Shown one piece after another: positions 8,594 to 18,598 of a stretch of 64,000 bases of DNA. Made by a program: the position numbers and the translations under genes. The notes under the pieces were generated by a model. That model had not been told where the DNA came from, did no database searches, and was given only the letters and a program-made list of their open reading frames with translations. The first letter of the stretch is position 1, and each line of letters begins with the position of its first letter. This stretch comes from Alphaproteobacteria bacterium (GTDB taxonomy: Bacteria; Myxococcota_A; UBA796; GCA-2862545): contig JACKEP010000015.1 of assembly GCA_020632915.1 (NCBI GenBank), forward strand, positions 62,001-126,000, in the 5' to 3' direction.

Positions 8594-9025
8594 GTGTCCG
8601 ACTACCTGCGCCAGCTTCTCGATCCCCAGAGCACCCACGAGGACTCGCTCTTCGTCAGCAAGGTGGCCGCGTGCGCCATCCTGATGGAGCTCGCCGCCTC
8701 CGACGGCGAGACCGCCGCGGCCGAGGTCGACGCGATCACCCGCGTGATGACCACCCGGTTCGGCATCGAGGGCCCCGCCGCGGCCATCTTGCGCACCATC
8801 GCCGACAACGCGCGCCTCGCCGGCCAGACCCACGAGGACTACGCGCGGTTCATCCGCGAGATGTGGCGGCCCGACGACCGTCGCACGGTACTCGGGGCGA
8901 TCCGCGAGGTGATCTGGGCCGACGGTCGGCTCGATCCCGGCGAGGAGACGCTGGTGTGGAAGGTGGCGGCCGCCCTCGGCCTGCCCTTCGACGAGGTGCG
9001 CGGGATCCTGGCCGCCGGGGCCTGA
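8594..9025 (+). CDS. TerB-like (tellurite-resistance-fold) protein
   Basis: This 143-residue all-helical protein has the two-part TerB pattern, in which acidic metal-binding-like loops follow helix ends: LMELAASDGETAAAEVDAI in the first half and REVIWADGRLDPGEETLVWKVAAALGL in the second. TerB-family domains bind divalent metal and are often stress- or membrane-associated; many family members have no link to tellurite. The GTG at 8594 is set by GGAGG four bases upstream. It stands alone between the divergent transporter gene and the downstream lipoprotein gene. Confidence 0.75.
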   Translation: MSDYLRQLLDPQSTHEDSLFVSKVAACAILMELAASDGETAAAEVDAITRVMTTRFGIEGPAAAILRTIADNARLAGQTHEDYARFIREMWRPDDRRTVLGAIREVIWADGRLDPGEETLVWKVAAALGLPFDEVRGILAAGA

Positions 9026-9150
9026 CCCGTCCGAGGGTGCGCGGGCGGTTGCACACCCGTGGTACCTTGGCACCACCTCGTCACACGATGTCGCGGCCGC
9101 CGGGCGGCGCGCACCGCGCGGACGGGGGCGCCCTCCCCGGAGTTCCCTCG

Positions 9151-12100
9151 ATGTCGGTCCGGTCGTTCCACGGCGCGCGTGCGGTGGTGCACGCGGTCGG
9201 TGTGCTCCTCGTCGCCACCGCCTGCCAGGATCTGTCGGTCGTCACCAAGCCCGACGACCCCGTGTACATCCCCGTCGACACCGAGGTCGTCGACAGCGAC
9301 ACCCCCACCACGCTGCTGCCCGAGCTGGTGTACGCGCCCGAGCTGCTGCCCTTCGGCTACGTCCCCGAGGGCGACACGTCGACGCTGTCGGTGCTGGTGT
9401 CCAACGAGGGCGAGGCCGACCTGATCGTGCAGGATCTGGCGATCACCGGGTCCGCAGCCTTCTCGTGGTCGATGGACGACGATCCGTTGGTCGTCGCACC
9501 CGGCGCAGCCGGCGAGATCCGGGTCACCTACACGGCCACAGCCGGCGACGACACGGGCACGCTGGGCTTCTCCAGCAACGATCCCTACCAGCCCGCGGGC
9601 CACGTGCTCCTCACCGGCACGGGGGCCGATCCGGGCCTCGTGGTGGTGCCCGACCCGCTCCACTTCGGCGACGTGCTCGTGGGCGACGCCGCGTCCGAGG
9701 TGCTGACGCTGTCCAACCCGGGCAACAGCACCGTCACGGTCACCGGCTTCACGTCGAGCGAGGGAGCCTTCGCGATCCCGCCGCTCGGCGCGCCGCTCGT
9801 GCTCGACCCAGGCACGTCCACCAGCGTCGACGTCGTCTTCCAGCCCGTCGATCCGCAGCCCTACGCGGGCACGATCACCGTCGCCAGCGACAGCCGGGTG
9901 CCGGTGGCACCGGTCGGCGTGGACGGACGGGGCGTGGCCCGACCCGAGGCCGTGTGCGACGCGGATCCGCCGCTGCTGTCCGCGCTCGGCGCCACCAGCA
10001 CGTTCGTCGGCCACGACTCGGTCGACCCCCAGGGCAGCCCGCTCACCTACGACTGGCGCCTCGTGCGCGCGCCCACCGGTTCCGTCGTCACCCTGGCGGG
10101 CCTCGGGGCGGGCGCCGACCGCGGGCCGATCACGCCCGACCTCGCCGGCGCGTACGTCGCCGAGCTCGTGGTCACCAACGACCTGGGCCTGTCGTCCGAC
10201 CCGTGTGTGGCCACGCTGCGCGTGGACGCCATCCCGGTGGTGGAGGCGGTGCCCGACCCCCTCGACTTCGGCGGCGTGTCGCTCGCCACGTCGTCGCAGC
10301 GCGACCTGACCGTGCGCAACGTCGGCAACACGCCCGTCACGGTGTCCGACGTGATCTCGGGCGACAGCCACTTCACCCTCACGTCGCCCGGCAGCACGGT
10401 GCTGGTGCCCGGCGCCACCGTCGCCGTCCCCGTGCGCTTCACCCCCACCGACCTGCCCACCGTGTCGGGCACGCTGGTGGTGGTGTCCACGGCGCCCTCG
10501 GCCACGGCCACGGCCACGGGTCACGGCATCGCCAGCCAGCCCGAGGCCGACTGTGCGGCCGTCCCGCCCGTCGTGTCCACGCTGGGCGGCGTCACGACGC
10601 TGCAGGGTAGCGGCTCCACCGACCCCCAGGGCCGACCGCTCACCTACGCGTGGACGCTCACCGGCGTGCCGTCGGGGTCTACGCTCTCGCTCGTGGGCAC
10701 CGGCACGGGCGCCGATCGCGGGCCGCTGGTGCCCGACCTCGCCGGCACCTACACGGCCTCGCTCGTGGTCACCAACGACCTCGGGCTGGCCTCGGCGCCG
10801 TGCGCCACGTCGTTCTCGGTCGACGCCCTCCCGCGGGTGGTCGCCTGGCCCGACCCGCTCGACTTCGGCGACGTCACCCCCGGCGGCGGATCCACCCGCC
10901 AGCTCAACGTGCGCAACACGGGCAACGCGCCGGCCACGGTCACCGCGGTCGACAGCAGCAACGGCCGCTTCCAGGCGTCCCCGTTCGCCGCCACCTCGCT
11001 GGCCCCCGGGCAGAGCCTGGTGGTCGACGTGGGCTTCCGTCCCACGGTCCTGGGTGCGGTCAGCGGCACGCTGACGGTGGTGTCCACGGCACCCCCGCCC
11101 GCAGCCACGGTCACCGTCACCGGTCGTGGCGTGGCCGACGCACCGGTGGCCGACTGCCGCGTGGTGCCCCCGGTCATCTCCACGCTGAACGGCACCGCCA
11201 CGTTCGTCGGCAGCGGCTCCTCCGACCCGCAGGGGCGCACGCTCACCTACGTGTGGACGCTCACCGGCAGCCCGGCGGGCAGCGCGCTGGCGATGCCGGC
11301 AGGCGGGGCCGACCGCGGCCCGGTCACGCCCGACCTCGCGGGCACCTACACGGCCTCGCTGGTGGTCACCAACGATCTCGGCCTGACGTCGGCCCCGTGC
11401 ACCACGGCCCTGCAGGTCGATCCGATCCGTCGCATCGAGGCCACGCCCGATCCGCTCGCGTTCGGCACGGTGCAGGTCGGTCAGCAGCTCACCCGCGCGC
11501 TCACCCTCACCAGCACCGGCAACGCACCGGTCACGGTCACCGGCCTGTCGTCCAGCAACAGCCGCTTCCTCACGGGCACGCCGGGCGTCGGTTCGCTCGC
11601 GCCGGGGGCGTCCACCACGGTGGACGTCACGTTCGCGCCCGACAGCGACGGCAGCGTCACCAGCACGCTCACCGTCCAGGGCAACGCGAGCCCGGCGGCG
11701 TCCGTCACCGCGACGGGCAACGGCCAGGGCCTCGACCCCGTCGCGGTCTGCCGCGCCGATCCCACCACCGTGGTCGCGATCCACGAGACCTTCGACCTCA
11801 TCGGCCACGACTCGTACGACCCGCTGGGTCGCCCGCTCACCTACGAGTGGGTGCGCACCGAGCGCCCCACGGGGTCGAGCTGGCTGATCGGCGGCGGCAC
11901 CACCGCCGACCGCGGACCGTTCACGCCCGAGGTGGTGGGCACCTACCGGGCACGCCTGATCGTCACGAACGACCTCGGGCGCAGCTCCGCGCCGTGTTTC
12001 GCCGAGCTGTACGCCGAGCCCAACGCCGATCTCTGGATCGAGATGTTCTGGGAGCACGCGGGCGACGACATGGACCTGCACCTGATCCGCGACGGGGCCC

Positions 12101-12447
12101 AGCGCAACGACAGCAACGACGACTGCTACTACAGCAACTGCGTGGGCGGCGGGCCGCGGTGGGGCGTGGCGGGCACGGCCGACGACCCGTTCCTCGACCT
12201 CGACGACATCCACGGCGACGGCCCCGAGAACATCAACATCGCGCGGCCTGCCGACGGCGCCTACCGCGTCGAGGTCCGCGACTTCCCCCAGAGCGTCTAC
12301 AACGGCGCCAACGACGTCACCGTGCGCGTCTACATCGCAGGGGTGCTGGTGTTCGAGGACACGCGCACCGTCACCGGCGAAGACTCCTGGACCCGCTTCG
12401 TGCGCATCGACTGGGCCAACGGCACCGGCCGCGTCACGCCGCTGTAG
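9151..12447 (+). CDS. Large repeat lipoprotein: choice-of-anchor-D and PKD-like modules plus C-terminal domain
   Basis: This 1,098-residue protein has a lipoprotein-type signal ending LLVATAC (Cys25). It is built of five anchor-D/ASH-like Ig domains, each starting like PDPLDFGDV...LTVRNVGN-PVTV. From the second on they alternate with four modules of about 85 residues that start C-x-A/V-x-PP and contain DPQGRPLTY-W and TYTASLVVTNDLGL. The last 135 residues (from WIEMFWEHAGDDMDLHL) form an acidic DxD-rich domain resembling the YfaP/DUF2135 type. It is probably an extended surface adhesin or structural protein. Repeat units are very similar at DNA level, so recombination between them is likely. 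The ATG at 9151 is chosen because it starts the signal peptide. Confidence 0.8.
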   Translation: MSVRSFHGARAVVHAVGVLLVATACQDLSVVTKPDDPVYIPVDTEVVDSDTPTTLLPELVYAPELLPFGYVPEGDTSTLSVLVSNEGEADLIVQDLAITGSAAFSWSMDDDPLVVAPGAAGEIRVTYTATAGDDTGTLGFSSNDPYQPAGHVLLTGTGADPGLVVVPDPLHFGDVLVGDAASEVLTLSNPGNSTVTVTGFTSSEGAFAIPPLGAPLVLDPGTSTSVDVVFQPVDPQPYAGTITVASDSRVPVAPVGVDGRGVARPEAVCDADPPLLSALGATSTFVGHDSVDPQGSPLTYDWRLVRAPTGSVVTLAGLGAGADRGPITPDLAGAYVAELVVTNDLGLSSDPCVATLRVDAIPVVEAVPDPLDFGGVSLATSSQRDLTVRNVGNTPVTVSDVISGDSHFTLTSPGSTVLVPGATVAVPVRFTPTDLPTVSGTLVVVSTAPSATATATGHGIASQPEADCAAVPPVVSTLGGVTTLQGSGSTDPQGRPLTYAWTLTGVPSGSTLSLVGTGTGADRGPLVPDLAGTYTASLVVTNDLGLASAPCATSFSVDALPRVVAWPDPLDFGDVTPGGGSTRQLNVRNTGNAPATVTAVDSSNGRFQASPFAATSLAPGQSLVVDVGFRPTVLGAVSGTLTVVSTAPPPAATVTVTGRGVADAPVADCRVVPPVISTLNGTATFVGSGSSDPQGRTLTYVWTLTGSPAGSALAMPAGGADRGPVTPDLAGTYTASLVVTNDLGLTSAPCTTALQVDPIRRIEATPDPLAFGTVQVGQQLTRALTLTSTGNAPVTVTGLSSSNSRFLTGTPGVGSLAPGASTTVDVTFAPDSDGSVTSTLTVQGNASPAASVTATGNGQGLDPVAVCRADPTTVVAIHETFDLIGHDSYDPLGRPLTYEWVRTERPTGSSWLIGGGTTADRGPFTPEVVGTYRARLIVTNDLGRSSAPCFAELYAEPNADLWIEMFWEHAGDDMDLHLIRDGAQRNDSNDDCYYSNCVGGGPRWGVAGTADDPFLDLDDIHGDGPENINIARPADGAYRVEVRDFPQSVYNGANDVTVRVYIAGVLVFEDTRTVTGEDSWTRFVRIDWANGTGRVTPL

Positions 12448-12475
12448 CGCCGGGCGCGAGGGGGAGAAAGCAGCG

Positions 12476-12506
12476 AGGGCCGCCCCCCGGGGTGGGGAGC
12501 GGCCCT
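12476..12506. terminator. GC hairpin between convergent genes
   Basis: AGGGCCGC (12476-12483) pairs with GCGGCCCT (12499-12506), with CCCC/GGGG extending the stem inward. It lies between the stops of the repeat lipoprotein and glnII. No T-run follows on either strand. Confidence 0.6.
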
Positions 12507-12523
12507 GCGCGATGGCCCGACGG

Positions 12524-13528
12524 TCAGGCGCGGTCGGAGCAGACCGTGTCGACGATGAGGCGCGTGACCAGGTACGGATCACAGTTGGCGTTCGGGCGGC
12601 GATCCTCGATGTAGCCCTTGCCGTCGATCTTGACCTGCCAGGGGATGCGGACCGACGCGCCACGGTCGGACACGCCGTAGGAGAAGGTGTCCCACTTCTG
12701 CGTCTCGTGGTGACCCGTGAGGCGGTCCTCGATGCCGTGGCCGTAGGCCTTGACGTGCTTCATCGGGTCCTTGGACAGCGCCTCGCAGGCGGCGATGATC
12801 GCGTCGTAGGACTCACGCATCTCGTTGGTGGAGAAGTTGGTGTGGCAGCCGGCGCCGTTCCAGTCGCCGCGGGCCGGCTTCGGATCGAACGTGGCGTCGC
12901 AGTCGTAGTGCTCGGCGATGCGGCAGAGCAGCCACCGTGCCAGGATCAGGTGGTCGGAGACCTCCAGCGGGCCGCACGGACCGACCTGGAACTCCCACTG
13001 ACCGGGCATGACCTCGGCGTTGATGCCGGCGATCTTCAGACCGGCCTCGAGGCAGGCCTCGAGGTGGGCCTCGACGAGGTCACGGCCGAAGATCTGGCTG
13101 CCGCCGACACCGCAGTAGTACGGGCCCTGGGGCGCCGGGTAGCCGTTGGTGGGGAAGCCCAGCGGCGTGCCGTCGAACTTCATGAGCGTGTACTCCTGCT
13201 CGAGGCCGAACCAGGAGTCGAAGCTCGCGTACTTCTCCGCCACCTCGCGCAGCGGGGCGCGCGTGTTGGTGGGGTGCGGGGTCATGTCGGTGAGGTAGAC
13301 CTCGCAGAGCACCAGCTTGTCGTCGCCGCCGCGGATCGGATCCGGCACGATGCAGACGGGCTTGAGCACGCAGTCGGAGGCCTTGCCGGGCGCCTGGTTG
13401 GTCGACGACCCGTCGAAGCCCCAGATGCCGGGCTCCTCGCCGAGCGGGATGATCTTGGTCTTCGAACGCATCAGGGGGCTCGGCTTGGTGCCGTCCATCC
13501 AGATGTACTCCGCCTTGTAGACGCTCAT
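12524..13528 (-). CDS. glnII: Glutamine synthetase, eukaryote-type (GSII)
   Basis: This 334-residue enzyme joins glutamate and ammonia using ATP. It has the GSII landmarks: WGFDGSSTNQA near residue 37, the catalytic stretch WFGLEQEYTL, GQWEFQVGPCGPLEVSDHL, the ATP-site motif NGAGCHTNFST and RGASVRIPW. The short length separates it from bacterial GSI (about 470). GSII is known from eukaryotes, rhizobia, actinomycetes and some Myxococcota. It lacks the adenylylation-site Tyr loop of GSI, so control would be by expression or feedback. The ATG at 13528 has a purine-rich GGGAGGAC upstream. Confidence 0.95.
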   Translation of the reverse strand: MSVYKAEYIWMDGTKPSPLMRSKTKIIPLGEEPGIWGFDGSSTNQAPGKASDCVLKPVCIVPDPIRGGDDKLVLCEVYLTDMTPHPTNTRAPLREVAEKYASFDSWFGLEQEYTLMKFDGTPLGFPTNGYPAPQGPYYCGVGGSQIFGRDLVEAHLEACLEAGLKIAGINAEVMPGQWEFQVGPCGPLEVSDHLILARWLLCRIAEHYDCDATFDPKPARGDWNGAGCHTNFSTNEMRESYDAIIAACEALSKDPMKHVKAYGHGIEDRLTGHHETQKWDTFSYGVSDRGASVRIPWQVKIDGKGYIEDRRPNANCDPYLVTRLIVDTVCSDRA

Positions 13529-13718
13529 GTAGGTCCTCCCACCCGGCTAGGGTCGTGGCGCACGCACACCGGAGGGTCGATGGCGTGGTCGCGCGCCATA
13601 GCCACCGAGGTGACCTGTCGCAAGAATCGAGGTTGGCCCGATGCGGGGGCGGATCCAGCGACGATCGTCACGTCGGAGGCGCGGATCCGTTGACACACCC
13701 TTGTCGAGCCGCGACCCC

Positions 13719-13747
13719 CGCGTAGGATTCGGGCGAAATCCTACGCG
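13719..13747. terminator. Perfect 11-bp stem-loop between a lipoprotein gene and glnII
   Basis: CGCGTAGGATT and AATCCTACGCG are perfect inverted copies around a 7-base loop. The structure lies about 30 bp past the stop of the leftward lipoprotein gene and 190 bp before the glnII start. It may end the lipoprotein transcript. Because it has no T-run and lies upstream of glnII, an operator role is equally possible. Confidence 0.45.
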
Positions 13748-13778
13748 GTGGTAGGAAAATGCGACGCGCCGGAGCGCG

Positions 13779-14387
<609 letters not shown>

Positions 14388-14518
14388 GATGGGCCTCCAT
14401 CCCAGGGGAGGGCAGGCTAGCGGACCCGCGGGCGCGGCGGCTGTGGCATGGGGTCGCATGCGACAACCTGCCGCGTGGGGGATCGGCCGCCTGGGACGGG
14501 CGCGGCGCGGTCAGGCGG

Positions 14519-15826
14519 TCAGGCGGTCAGGTGGGCCTCCAGGAGGGCGACGCGCGGATCGGCGGTGGCCGTGACCTGGCGCAGGCGGTCGGCCAGCGAC
14601 GTCCAGCCCCCGTCCTGGCGGGCGCGCGCGACCAGCGCCGCCAGGTAGAGGTCCTCCCACACGGGCTGCTGGACGAGGCCGTGGGCGGTCTCGGCGAGCT
14701 CGAGCGCGCGGTCGCGCTCCAGGCCGTCCTCCAGGTACAGGGTGGCGAGCATCCGGTAGGTGTCGAGGTCGGGCGGCCGGTAGCCGCAGCGTCCGGGCTC
14801 ACACACCGTTTGCGACAGGCTCTTCTCCAGCGCCTGCATCGCCGCCACCCGGTGGCCGCCCTTGACCCGCACGCGGGCGAGCGCCACGTAGATCGGCGGC
14901 TGGGCGCCGAACGTCCGCAGCATCTCGCGGAGCACGGCCTCGGCCTCGGCGAGCTCGCCGCGGGCCTCCAGCACCCCGGCGTAGAGCCCGGCGCCGAGGG
15001 TCTTGTCCTGCTTGCGCAGCGCCACCAGCAGGCCGTGGGCCTCGTCGGCGCTACCCGACTGCACCAGCGCCTGCGCCAGCAGCACGCCGGTGTGGTGCTG
15101 GCCGATGACGTGGTGGCCGCCGGCGCGCTCGGCGAACGCACGCCACGCCCGCGCCGCAGCGGCCGGATCCCGGAGCGACCACGCCGCGCGCGCCCGCTCG
15201 TGCAGGACGAGGGGGTTGTCGTCGGGCAGCGCCATCAGGGCGCCGAGGGCGGCCTCGTGGTGGCCGTCCTCCAGGTCGAACACCGCCTGGGTGAAGGCGG
15301 CGCCCAGGTCGAGCACGCTGCCACGCAGGGACTCGGGGTAGGCGTCGATGAGCATCGCGAGGCGGGCCTTCATCGCCTCGGCCTCGTCGTCGCCGATGCC
15401 CTCGGGAAGGGCGAGCTGGTCTTCGAGGTGGGTGCCGCGGAAGCCCTCGTTGACCTCGGCGAGACGCTCGGCCTCCTTGTGGGCGGCGAGCTGGGCGTCG
15501 TGGGCGCGCTCGCGCTGCATCGCGCGGATGTGCGCCCGCATCTGGACCAGCTCGGCGTGCACGTGGGGAGGCGCGAACTCGGCCGCGAGCTCCAGGTGGT
15601 GGGCGACCCGCTCGTCGTCCCCGGCCTGCGCCCAGGACTCGGCCGTGGCCAGGTTGAGCCGCGCCAGGGCCTCCTCGGCCTGCTCGACGATCTCGCCGGC
15701 ACCGGGCAGGTCGCCCAGGTCGAGCGCGTCGAGGCGGGCGTCGGCCCAGCGACCGGCCATCAGGTGGGCGCGCGCCTTGGCGAGCTTCTTCTCGGGGGAT
15801 GGCGACAGCCAGGACAGCAGGCCCAT
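14519..15826 (-). CDS. Tetratricopeptide-repeat protein, cytoplasmic
   Basis: This 435-residue, almost wholly helical protein has TPR-like pairs of helices. Early units lie near residues 11-70 (KKLAKARAHLMAGRWADARLD), with a further set from about 230 to 430 (HTGVLLAQALVQSGSADEAHGLL; AGVLEARGELAEAEAVLREMLR; VALARVRVKGGHRVAAMQALEKSL; ALELAETAHGLVQQ). No signal peptide is present. TPR proteins scaffold protein complexes; the partner is unknown. The ATG follows GGGAGCCCCC. It is followed by a triple GGTCAGGC repeat at the stop codon and lies just downstream of the deformylase gene on the same strand, possibly one transcript. Confidence 0.75.
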   Translation of the reverse strand: MGLLSWLSPSPEKKLAKARAHLMAGRWADARLDALDLGDLPGAGEIVEQAEEALARLNLATAESWAQAGDDERVAHHLELAAEFAPPHVHAELVQMRAHIRAMQRERAHDAQLAAHKEAERLAEVNEGFRGTHLEDQLALPEGIGDDEAEAMKARLAMLIDAYPESLRGSVLDLGAAFTQAVFDLEDGHHEAALGALMALPDDNPLVLHERARAAWSLRDPAAAARAWRAFAERAGGHHVIGQHHTGVLLAQALVQSGSADEAHGLLVALRKQDKTLGAGLYAGVLEARGELAEAEAVLREMLRTFGAQPPIYVALARVRVKGGHRVAAMQALEKSLSQTVCEPGRCGYRPPDLDTYRMLATLYLEDGLERDRALELAETAHGLVQQPVWEDLYLAALVARARQDGGWTSLADRLRQVTATADPRVALLEAHLTA

Positions 15827-15877
15827 GGGGGCTCCCGGGGGTGGGTCGACGGGGGTGGCGACGGGTCGGAGGTGGGG

Positions 15878-16450
15878 TCAGTCGGCGGACAGGACGAGGA
15901 TCTCGTCCTCGACCTTGGGCGGCGTGCGCGCGCCGCGGACGTAGCGGTCGAGCGGTCCGTGACGCTCGACCTCGTCGGTGAAGGCGAGGGTGATGCGGTC
16001 GACCTTGTCGACGTACAGGACCCCGTCGAGGTGGTCGCACTCGTGCTGCACGACGACGGCGGGGAAGCCCTTGAGCTCGTAGGACTTCGGCGTGCCGTCG
16101 CGGTCGAGCGCGTCGACCCGGATGTGGGCCGGTCGCTCCACGACGCCGCGCAGGCCGTCGACCGACAGGCAGCCCTCCAGGGTGCGCGTGGTCAGATCGG
16201 ACAGGGGGCGGATCCGCGGGTTGATCAGGAACTCGGGCCCGGTCTCGGCGTCGAGGACGAGCACCACCGCGCGCAGCGAGGTGTGCACCTGCGGCGCCGC
16301 GAGGCCGGCCCCGTCGTACTCGTCCATCGTCTCCAGCATGTCGTCGAGGAAGCGCTGGAACGCCGGCGAGGCGAGCTGCGCCTCGGAGACCGGCTCGGCG
16401 ACGACACGCAGGATCGGATGGCCCATCTGGGCGACCTTGAGGATGGCCAC
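15878..16450 (-). CDS. def: Peptide deformylase
   Basis: This 190-residue metalloenzyme removes the formyl group from the N-terminal methionine of new proteins. All three signature motifs are present: GAGLAAPQ (47-54), EGCLSV (92-97, metal-binding Cys) and HECDH (136-140, HExxH with two metal-binding His and the catalytic Glu). The GTG at 16450 is chosen because it gives the usual beginning VAILKVAQMGHPILR and has GGAG five bases upstream; no ATG fits. The C-terminal extension past residue 165 is charged and slightly longer than in E. coli. Confidence 0.95.
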   Translation of the reverse strand: MAILKVAQMGHPILRVVAEPVSEAQLASPAFQRFLDDMLETMDEYDGAGLAAPQVHTSLRAVVLVLDAETGPEFLINPRIRPLSDLTTRTLEGCLSVDGLRGVVERPAHIRVDALDRDGTPKSYELKGFPAVVVQHECDHLDGVLYVDKVDRITLAFTDEVERHGPLDRYVRGARTPPKVEDEILVLSAD

Positions 16451-16548
16451 GACAGCTCCGCGCAGGCAGGGACGGTCAGCATAGACACCTCCTCGCCGGT
16501 CGGAAAGCGCATGGCCCGCGTGCGGCCGTGCATGGTAGGTGCCCGGCC

Positions 16549-17817
16549 ATGGCCAAGACCCCATCGCCCTGGTTCGTCAGCCTGCTCGCCGCGTGCCTGG
16601 CGTGGCACGCCCTCGTCCTCGTCGACCACGCCCGGCAGGCGCTGCGCGACAGCACGGGCCGCGACTTCGCGTCGTACTATTTCGCCGAGAAGGTCGCGCT
16701 CGCTGGCGGCGATCCCTACGACAAGGCCAGCCTCGGCGCCGAGGCCCGCGACGACGGGTCCCGGCGGGGCGTGCACCCGTTCTTCTACCCGCCGCCCTAC
16801 CTGCTCACGATGCTCTGGGTCGAGCCGCTGTCGCTCGTCGACGCCTACCGCGCCTGGTTCTGGCTCGACGAGCTGTTCGCGCTGCTGGCGCTGGCGGTCC
16901 TGTGGCGGTGGTGGCGGCCGCTCGGGCCCACGGTGGGCGTGGTGCTGGCCCTGTCGCTCGCCACGCTCACGGCCCTTCCGAACAACCACCTCATGGGCCA
17001 GATGAACCTGCCGGTGCTGGCGCTCACGCTGTGGGCGCTCCACCAGGAGGCGGAGGGGCGCTCGCTCCGCGCCGGTGCGGCGGCGGGGCTGGCGTGCATG
17101 ATGAAGATGTCCCCGGCGCTGTTCGTGGCGTGGTGGCTGCTCCACGGACGCTATCGGGCCGTCGCCGCCTCGGTCGTGGCCGCCGTGGTGCTCACGCTGC
17201 TGTCGCTGGCTGTGGTGGGGCCGTCGCTGCAGTGGTCGTTCTACACCGACGTCCTCCCGGGCTTCGGCACTGGTCGCTACAACGGCCTGTCCGTGGGCAT
17301 CGACCTGTTCGGCAACCACAGCCTTCCCAACCTGTACGACGAGGTGTTCCCCGCGGGCGGTGGTCACCTGGTGCTGTCCGACACGGCGCGGGTGCTGTCG
17401 ACGCTGACGCTGGTCGCGCTGGTGGGCGCCACCGGCTGGGCCTTCCGGCGCCGGCCCGACGACCCGCTCGCCACGGCGGCGCAGGTGGGCGGCGTGGCCG
17501 CGGCGATGCTGTTGGTCCCGGTGATCACCTACGAGCACCACCTGGTGTGGTTGTGGCCTGCCGCGGTGGCGTCGGTCACGGCGCTGGTGCACGGTCGCCT
17601 CGACCGGCGCTGGGCCGTCCCGCTCGGGCTCGCGCTCTGCGCGTGGTGCTACGATCTGGCCCAGCTCAAGGAACTCTGGACCTGGTCCCGCGACGCGCTC
17701 CCCGCGGTGGCGTGGGGGATCCGCGAGGTGAAGATGTTCGCGATCGTGGTGATGTACGCGGCGTGCGTGGTGGTGGGCCGGTCCACGGCGCCGGCGCCGC
17801 AGGGGGTGTCGGCATGA
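16549..17817 (+). CDS. GT87-type membrane glycosyltransferase (DUF2029)
   Basis: This 422-residue integral membrane protein has around ten hydrophobic segments. The loop GRDFASYYFAEKVALAGGDPYD near residues 37-58 and the following FFYPPPYLLTMLW match GT87 polyprenyl-phosphate-mannose-dependent transferases (PimE-like), where an aspartate in the first outer loop is catalytic. NGLSVGIDLFGNHSLPNL lies in a later loop. It probably adds a sugar to a lipid or glycan on the outer side of the inner membrane; donor and acceptor are unknown. The ATG at 16549 is used (MAKTPSPW); an upstream in-frame ATG at 16528 is possible. It overlaps the SDR gene by 4 bases (ATGA). Confidence 0.75.
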   Translation: MAKTPSPWFVSLLAACLAWHALVLVDHARQALRDSTGRDFASYYFAEKVALAGGDPYDKASLGAEARDDGSRRGVHPFFYPPPYLLTMLWVEPLSLVDAYRAWFWLDELFALLALAVLWRWWRPLGPTVGVVLALSLATLTALPNNHLMGQMNLPVLALTLWALHQEAEGRSLRAGAAAGLACMMKMSPALFVAWWLLHGRYRAVAASVVAAVVLTLLSLAVVGPSLQWSFYTDVLPGFGTGRYNGLSVGIDLFGNHSLPNLYDEVFPAGGGHLVLSDTARVLSTLTLVALVGATGWAFRRRPDDPLATAAQVGGVAAAMLLVPVITYEHHLVWLWPAAVASVTALVHGRLDRRWAVPLGLALCAWCYDLAQLKELWTWSRDALPAVAWGIREVKMFAIVVMYAACVVVGRSTAPAPQGVSA

Positions 17818-18563
17818 GGGCGCTCGTCACCGGTGCCGGGCACCGCGTGGGCCGCGCGATCGCCGTCGAGCTGGCCAAGGCCGGGTTCGAGGTCGCGATC
17901 CACTACCGGACGAGCCGGGCGGGCGCCGAAGCCACCCTCGCGGCCGTGCGCGCCGCCGGCAGCAACGGGCTCCTGGTCCATGGCGACCTCGCGCGCGTCT
18001 CCGAGGTCCACGGGGTGGTGGACGCCGTGCGCGGCGCGTGGGAGACGCTCGACCTGCTCGTGAACAACGCGTCGATGTTCAAGCCGGTGGCGTTCGAGGA
18101 GATCACGCTCGATCACTGGGAGACGATGATGGGCGTGCACGTGCGCGCTCCGTTCCTGCTCACCCAGGGCCTTCTGCCGCTGTTGCGCGCCGGCGGCGCC
18201 ACGGAAGGCCGCGCGCCCGGTGAGGGTGGCGTGGTGGTCAACATCGCCGACATCGGCGCCGAGCGGCCGCTGCCCGGCTTCGCGGCCTACAGCGTGTCGA
18301 AGGCGGCGCTGGTGATGCTCACCAAGGCCCTGGCCGTCGAGCTCGCGCCGGCGGTGCGCTGCGTGGGCATCAGCCCCGGTCAGGTCGCGTGGCCGCCCGA
18401 CTACGACGAGGACAAGCGCGAGCGCATCGCGCGTCGCATCCCGATGGGTCGCGTCGGCTCGCCCGGCGACGTGGCGCGGCTGGTGCGCTTCGTGGCGGTC
18501 GAGGGGGCCTACCTCAACGGCGTGATCCTGCCCGTCGACGGGGGACTCCAGGCCCGGTACTGA
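17814..18563 (+). CDS. Short-chain dehydrogenase, pteridine-reductase-like
   Basis: This 249-residue Rossmann protein carries TGAGHRVGRAIA (6-17), fitting the TGxxxRxG cofactor motif of pteridine reductases (PTR1/FolM) rather than the common TGxxxGIG. VNNASMF (83-89) and the catalytic Tyr159/Lys163 (YSVSK) are present. The usual catalytic Ser is replaced by Asp146 in NIADIG, as PTR1 uses Asp. It probably reduces a dihydropterin with NADPH. The downstream GISPGQVAWPP loop also fits. A FolB-like gene lies 3 kb away, which may be a coincidental pterin link. It is translationally coupled to the GT87 gene by an ATGA overlap. Confidence 0.78.
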   Translation: MRALVTGAGHRVGRAIAVELAKAGFEVAIHYRTSRAGAEATLAAVRAAGSNGLLVHGDLARVSEVHGVVDAVRGAWETLDLLVNNASMFKPVAFEEITLDHWETMMGVHVRAPFLLTQGLLPLLRAGGATEGRAPGEGGVVVNIADIGAERPLPGFAAYSVSKAALVMLTKALAVELAPAVRCVGISPGQVAWPPDYDEDKRERIARRIPMGRVGSPGDVARLVRFVAVEGAYLNGVILPVDGGLQARY

Positions 18564-18598
18564 TCGACGGCGCGCGACCGCGCGCAGCGGCGTCGGTG

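Noticed and set aside
8839..12663. Open frame of 1,274 codons, minus strand
   Set aside because: Antisense to the repeat lipoprotein with repetitive Arg/Gly/Val content; the sense strand has the signal peptide and domain repeats.
13690..13728. TTGACA and TAGGAT as a glnII promoter
   Set aside because: Spacing of 27 bp is too long for a sigma-70 promoter and the orientation is away from glnII.
14531..17005. Open frame of 824 codons, plus strand
   Set aside because: Runs opposite the TPR and deformylase genes, which have clear motifs; its sequence is low-complexity.
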